64,000 nt of DNA from Nocardioides sp. Root682 (GTDB lineage: Bacteria > Actinomycetota > Actinomycetes > Propionibacteriales > Nocardioidaceae): the NCBI RefSeq assembly GCF_001427795.1, contig NZ_LMHJ01000003.1, forward strand, positions 674,204-738,203. Direction: 5' to 3'. This document shows, piece by piece, positions 60,611 through 64,000 of this stretch (its first letter is position 1; every line of letters starts with the position of its first letter). The position numbers and the translations under genes are program-made. Under the pieces are notes generated by a model, which saw nothing but the letters and a program-made list of their open reading frames with translations, made no database searches and was not told the origin of the DNA.

Positions 60611-62281
60611 TCACAGACGGGACAGCGCGGCCTTCAACGGGTCCAGCCCGAGGGAGCCGAGGTCGAGCGCGGCGGTGTGGAACGCCTTGAGGTCGAACGC
60701 CGAGCCGTGGCGAGCCTGTGCGTCGGCGCGGGCGTCGAGCCAGATCCGTTCCCCGACCTTGTACGACGGCGCCTGGCCCGGCCAGCCGAGGTACCGGTTG
60801 ACCTCGAACTTCAGCGAGCCGTCATCCATCCGCGAGTGCGCGCGCATGAACTCGAGGACCCTGTCGGCGTCCCAGACCTCGCCGGGTCGCCAGCCGAACG
60901 GGTTGTCGGCCGGGATCGTCAGCCCGAGGTGCACGCCGATGTCGACGATGACCCGCGCGGCGCGGAAGCCCTGCATGTCGAGGAAGCCGAGCCGGTCGCC
61001 CGGATCGGCGAAGTAGCCCAGCTCGTCCATCAGCCGTTCGGCGTACAACGCCCAGCCCTCGCCGTGGCCGCTCACCCAGCACAGCAACCGCTGCCAGCGG
61101 TTGAGCAGCTCGGCCTGGTGGACGACCTGCGCGCACTGCAGGTGGTGGCCGGGCACTCCCTCGTGGAAGACGGTGGTCGTCTCGCGCCACGTGGAGTACC
61201 GCTTGTGGTCGTCGGTGAAGGAGAACCACATGGTGCCGGGGCGGGAGAAGTCCTCGGTGGGCGGGGAGTACCAGGCGCCACCGTCGTTGGTGGGCGCGAC
61301 CTTGCAGGCCAGGGTGCGGATCGGCTCGGCGATGTCGAAGTGCACGCCGTCGAAGTCGGCGAGGATCGCGTCGGACTTCGTCTGCATCCATTCCTGGAAG
61401 GCTTCGCGGCTGCCGCAGTCGCGGGCCGGGTCGGCGTCGAGCGCGGCCACGGCGTCGGCGACCGAACCACCGGTGACGATCCGCTGGGCGGTCGAGGCCA
61501 TGTCGTCCTCGATCCGCTTGAGCTCCTCCCAGCCCCAGGCGTAGGTCTCCTCGAGGTCGACGGTGGCGCCGAGGAAGTAGCGGGACGCGAGAGAGTAGGC
61601 CTCGCGGCCGACGCCGTCGGTCTCGCGGCCCCGGGGCTGCAGGTCCGTCTCGATGAACCGGCCGAACTCGGCGTACGACGCCGATGCCGCTTCGGCGGCC
61701 CGGGTCAATGCCGGCTTGAGCGCGTCAGGCGCCGCGCTGACGGCCTTCTGGAAGTAGTCGCCGGCGGCACCTTCCTGCCCGGTCCAGCCGCGCACCTGGC
61801 TGGCCACCTCGACGTACTGGCGCCGAGCGGAGACGCGTCCGGCCTTCGCCTCCTCCAGGAGCGTGGTGCGGTAGCCGTCCAGGGCAGCGGGGACCGCGTT
61901 CAACCGCTGCCCGATCGCGTCCCACTCGTCGTCGGTCCCGGTCGGCATCAGGTCGAAGATCCCGCGGACCTCGTGGAGGGCGCTGCTGATCACCGAGAGC
62001 TCGCTGCGGTCCACGCGGGCGTCCGCGCGTTCAACGGTCAGTCCGACGCGCTCGAGGAAGGCGTCCTTGGCGACCTGCTCACGGGCGTCGCTGGCCTCGA
62101 TCGCGGCGACGTCGGCGAAGGCGCGGCGGTACAGCTCCTCGCTGGCCGCGAAGCCGTCGGGGGAGTAGTCCGGCAGCTCGTGCTCGTGGCCGGGGATCCC
62201 GGCGTACGTCGCGGTGAGGGGGTCGAGTGCGGCCACGTCCTCGACGAACTGGTCGGTGCGGGCGTCCACGAGTCGCGTCAT
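60611..62281 (-). CDS. DUF885-family peptidase-like protein
   Basis: A 556-residue soluble protein of DUF885, a family related to zinc peptidases. The metal motif is HEGVPGHH (373-380), preceded by ETTTVF, with a later Glu near EGWALYAERLMDELG. The middle contains a helical region around 100-300. It starts with an ATG, as the longer frame would overlap the next gene. Family members hydrolyse proline-rich or mycolyl-type peptides in a few described cases; the natural substrate here is unknown. It shares an operon with the YcaQ-type gene. Confidence 0.85.
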   Translation of the reverse strand: MTRLVDARTDQFVEDVAALDPLTATYAGIPGHEHELPDYSPDGFAASEELYRRAFADVAAIEASDAREQVAKDAFLERVGLTVERADARVDRSELSVISSALHEVRGIFDLMPTGTDDEWDAIGQRLNAVPAALDGYRTTLLEEAKAGRVSARRQYVEVASQVRGWTGQEGAAGDYFQKAVSAAPDALKPALTRAAEAASASYAEFGRFIETDLQPRGRETDGVGREAYSLASRYFLGATVDLEETYAWGWEELKRIEDDMASTAQRIVTGGSVADAVAALDADPARDCGSREAFQEWMQTKSDAILADFDGVHFDIAEPIRTLACKVAPTNDGGAWYSPPTEDFSRPGTMWFSFTDDHKRYSTWRETTTVFHEGVPGHHLQCAQVVHQAELLNRWQRLLCWVSGHGEGWALYAERLMDELGYFADPGDRLGFLDMQGFRAARVIVDIGVHLGLTIPADNPFGWRPGEVWDADRVLEFMRAHSRMDDGSLKFEVNRYLGWPGQAPSYKVGERIWLDARADAQARHGSAFDLKAFHTAALDLGSLGLDPLKAALSRL

Positions 62282-62291
62282 GGGCGCGAGC

Positions 62292-63263
62292 CTAGGGCGC
62301 GCTGCCGACAAGGGCACGGGCATATCGGTCCGCCAGTACCCGCAGGTGGTCCACGAGGGCCGGCGGCGACTCGACGGTGAAGTCCAGACCGAGCATGCCG
62401 ATCCACACGGCGACGATCTCCAGGCTGTCACCGCCTGTGACGAGCACGCTGCGGCCATCGGGCCGGGCCTCGACCACGCCGACCGCCGGATTGATCCGGG
62501 CCAGGACGTCGTCGGCGGGAGCGTCGATGACCAACCGGGCGTGCACGGCCCACCCCGTGCGCGCGACCTCGCGCACCACGAGCTCGGTCAGGTCGCCCGG
62601 CAGGGGAGCGGGGCTGAAGCTGCGCCCGCCGGGGAGCCGGAGGGTCAGCCAGTCCACCCGGTACGGCGACCATCCGCCCGTCGACGGATCGCGGCCCACG
62701 ACGAACCACCGTCGCTGCCACGCCACCAACTTGTAGGGCTCGAACTCGATCCGTTCGTCCTCGTCGTCACGCCGGTGGAACACCCGTAGCCCGCGGTGGT
62801 CGCGGATCGCGGCGGCGATCTCGGTGAGCACACCGGGGTCAACCTCGGGATCCTCGACGTTGGAGTCGGTGTTGACCGGGCCCGCATCGGTGGCGTCGCG
62901 CAGGCTGGCGAGCTGGCGGCGGAGCCGGTCGGGCAGGACGTGCTCCAGCTTGGTCAGGGCGCGCTGTCCGCTCTCCTCGAAACCGGCCACACCGGTCACG
63001 GTGCGCAGCCCGACCGCCACGGCGACGGCCTCCTCGTCGTCGAGCAGCAACGGCGGCAGCTTCGCGCCGATCCCCAGTTGGTAGTGCCCGGCGCGGCCAC
63101 GGGTCGCGTCCACCGGGTAGCCCAGCTCGCGCAGCCGGGCGACGTCGTTGCGCACCGTCCGGTCGGTGACGCCGAGCCGCTTCGCGAGCTCCGGGGCGGT
63201 CCATTCGACGCGTGACTGGAGCAGGCCGAGGAGCTCGAGGACCCGTCCGGAAGTTTTCTTCAC
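62292..63263 (-). CDS. WYL-domain transcriptional regulator
   Basis: A 323-residue regulator. The N-terminal HTH_11 (residues 4-55, GRVLELLGLLQSRVEWTAPELAKRLGVTDRTVRNDVARLRE) is followed by a WYL domain (FEPYKLVAWQRRWFVVGRDPSTGGWSPYRVDWLTLRL) and a C-terminal WCX part. WYL proteins often respond to nucleic acids or small ligands. It starts at a GTG. It is divergent from the epoxide hydrolase gene, and a 21-bp palindrome lies between them. It is likely autoregulated. Confidence 0.92.
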   Translation of the reverse strand: MKKTSGRVLELLGLLQSRVEWTAPELAKRLGVTDRTVRNDVARLRELGYPVDATRGRAGHYQLGIGAKLPPLLLDDEEAVAVAVGLRTVTGVAGFEESGQRALTKLEHVLPDRLRRQLASLRDATDAGPVNTDSNVEDPEVDPGVLTEIAAAIRDHRGLRVFHRRDDEDERIEFEPYKLVAWQRRWFVVGRDPSTGGWSPYRVDWLTLRLPGGRSFSPAPLPGDLTELVVREVARTGWAVHARLVIDAPADDVLARINPAVGVVEARPDGRSVLVTGGDSLEIVAVWIGMLGLDFTVESPPALVDHLRVLADRYARALVGSAP

Positions 63264-63275
63264 GAGGTCGATTAA

Positions 63276-63296
63276 ACAGGAACGAACTGTTCCTGT
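63276..63296. promoter_or_regulatory. ACAGGAAC-N5-GTTCCTGT operator
   Basis: Perfect 8-bp arms around a 5-bp spacer lie 12 bp upstream of the WYL regulator and 65 bp before the epoxide hydrolase. The symmetry and place fit autoregulation and control of the hydrolase by the WYL protein. Confidence 0.75.
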
Positions 63297-63361
63297 ATGC
63301 CTCATAACGTCGTCTTCACCGGGAGGGAAACCCTCTCCCACCCCCACCGAGAGGCACGACG

Positions 63362-64000
63362 ATGACCGAGCAGATCACCCCCTTCAAGATCGACGTCCCC
63401 CAGGCCGACCTCGACGACCTGCAGGCCCGGCTGGAGCGCACCCGGTTCGCCCCGGCCGTCCCCGGCGACTCGTGGGAGTACGGCACCCCGGAGTCCTACC
63501 TGCGCGACATGGTCGAGCAGTGGAAGTCCTTCGACTGGCGGACCGTGGAGGCCCGCCTCAACGAGCACGCCGGCTACGTCACCGAGGTCGATGGCCAGCG
63601 GATCCACTTCCTGCACGTCCGCTCCGAGGTCGAGGGCGCCACGCCCCTCCTGCTCGCGCACACCTACCCCGGCTCGGTGCTCGACTTCCTGGACATGATC
63701 GGCCCGCTGGTGGACCCCGAGTCCCACGGCGGCAAGGCAGAGGACGCGTTCCACGTCGTCGTACCTTCGATGCCCGGCTTCGGCTGGTCCACCCCGGTGG
63801 TCGACACCGGCTGGACGATGAAGAGGGTCGCAGAGGCGTACGACGTCCTGATGCGCCGCCTGGGCTATGACGCCTACGGCGTGCACGGCAGCGACGGTGG
63901 CGCGATGGTCGGCCGTGAGCTCGCCGTGATCAACCCCGAGGGCTTCCTCGGCGCGCACGTCCTGCACCTGTTCTCGTTCCCCTCCGGTGACCCGGCCGAG
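63362..64000 (+). CDS. epoxide hydrolase-family alpha/beta hydrolase, N-terminal part
   Basis: The first 213 residues of an epoxide hydrolase that runs off the right edge. The EHN domain is complete (residues 5-115, FKIDVPQADLDDLQARLERTRF...) and the core follows. The nucleophile is Asp178 in HGSDGGAMV, where most alpha/beta hydrolases have Ser. The oxyanion motif, normally HGxP, reads HTYPGS here (from His100). The ATG follows a GAGAGG-type site. Substrate unknown. It is paired with the WYL regulator. Confidence 0.9.
   Translation, partial: MTEQITPFKIDVPQADLDDLQARLERTRFAPAVPGDSWEYGTPESYLRDMVEQWKSFDWRTVEARLNEHAGYVTEVDGQRIHFLHVRSEVEGATPLLLAHTYPGSVLDFLDMIGPLVDPESHGGKAEDAFHVVVPSMPGFGWSTPVVDTGWTMKRVAEAYDVLMRRLGYDAYGVHGSDGGAMVGRELAVINPEGFLGAHVLHLFSFPSGDPAE

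Overview
The window is from a high-GC actinobacterium, most likely a member of the Nocardioidaceae (inference). The evidence is the dense GC-rich coding, two mycothiol-pathway hydrolases (MshB and Mca), an ECF sigma factor of the SigE family, a 13E12-type HNH protein behind an actinobacterial SOS box, and short dispersed repeats of the GGTTTCGAGGCTCGC type. Almost every base is coding, no gene-free stretch exceeds about 200 bp, and I saw no rRNA, tRNA, CRISPR array, IS element or prophage.

Region 1 (about 2.3-18.8 kb) is a complete purine-degradation island. A divergent promoter region (5820-5998) drives a NitT/TauT-type ABC importer leftward (binding lipoprotein, ATPase, two permeases) and xdhABC rightward. 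A long leftward operon whose genes overlap or abut (uraD, uraH, urate oxidase, allantoinase, ureidoglycine-glyoxylate aminotransferase, allantoate amidohydrolase, RpiR-type regulator, guanine deaminase) converges on xdhC. Together these genes can take guanine, hypoxanthine or xanthine to urate, allantoin, allantoate and ureidoglycine. A membrane-bound class III nucleotide cyclase sits just upstream. Its promoter, leader and first codons are a diverged duplicate of the operon's own, including a GAAAC-N4-GTTTC operator over the -35, so a cyclic nucleotide signal appears wired to the purine regulon. The same half-site occurs twice in the transporter/xdh intergenic region.

Region 2 (18.9-30.6 kb) holds an SOS-boxed, apparently leaderless 13E12 gene, several small lipoproteins and secreted proteins (one with an RBS-masking hairpin), an amidase/formamidase pair, mshB with a small membrane partner, a VanW-domain protein and a 2H-phosphoesterase-like protein that has lost both HxT motifs. 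Region 3 (30.6-36.7 kb) has an OB-fold/thiolase pair behind a KstR-like box, a second cyclase, and a MoxR-type AAA ATPase/VWA pair carrying an in-frame dispersed repeat.

Region 4 (36.7-48.1 kb) has a beta-lactamase-fold hydrolase; a four-gene cassette (unknown protein, WXG100-like protein, WXG plus DUF1023 alpha/beta hydrolase, lipoprotein) that looks like a type VII-type effector module; a TSUP transporter; a UbiB-type kinase; a large secreted M14 carboxypeptidase; MsrA; and an RHH/Doc toxin-antitoxin pair with a perfect 17-bp operator. Region 5 (48.1-64 kb) has metB, a one-polypeptide desaturase-reductase-ferredoxin fusion, a PerM-type permease, greA, mca, TetR/DUF2236 and WYL/epoxide-hydrolase divergent pairs with clear operators, an ECF sigma/anti-sigma-like pair, a YcaQ-type glycosylase and a DUF885 peptidase.
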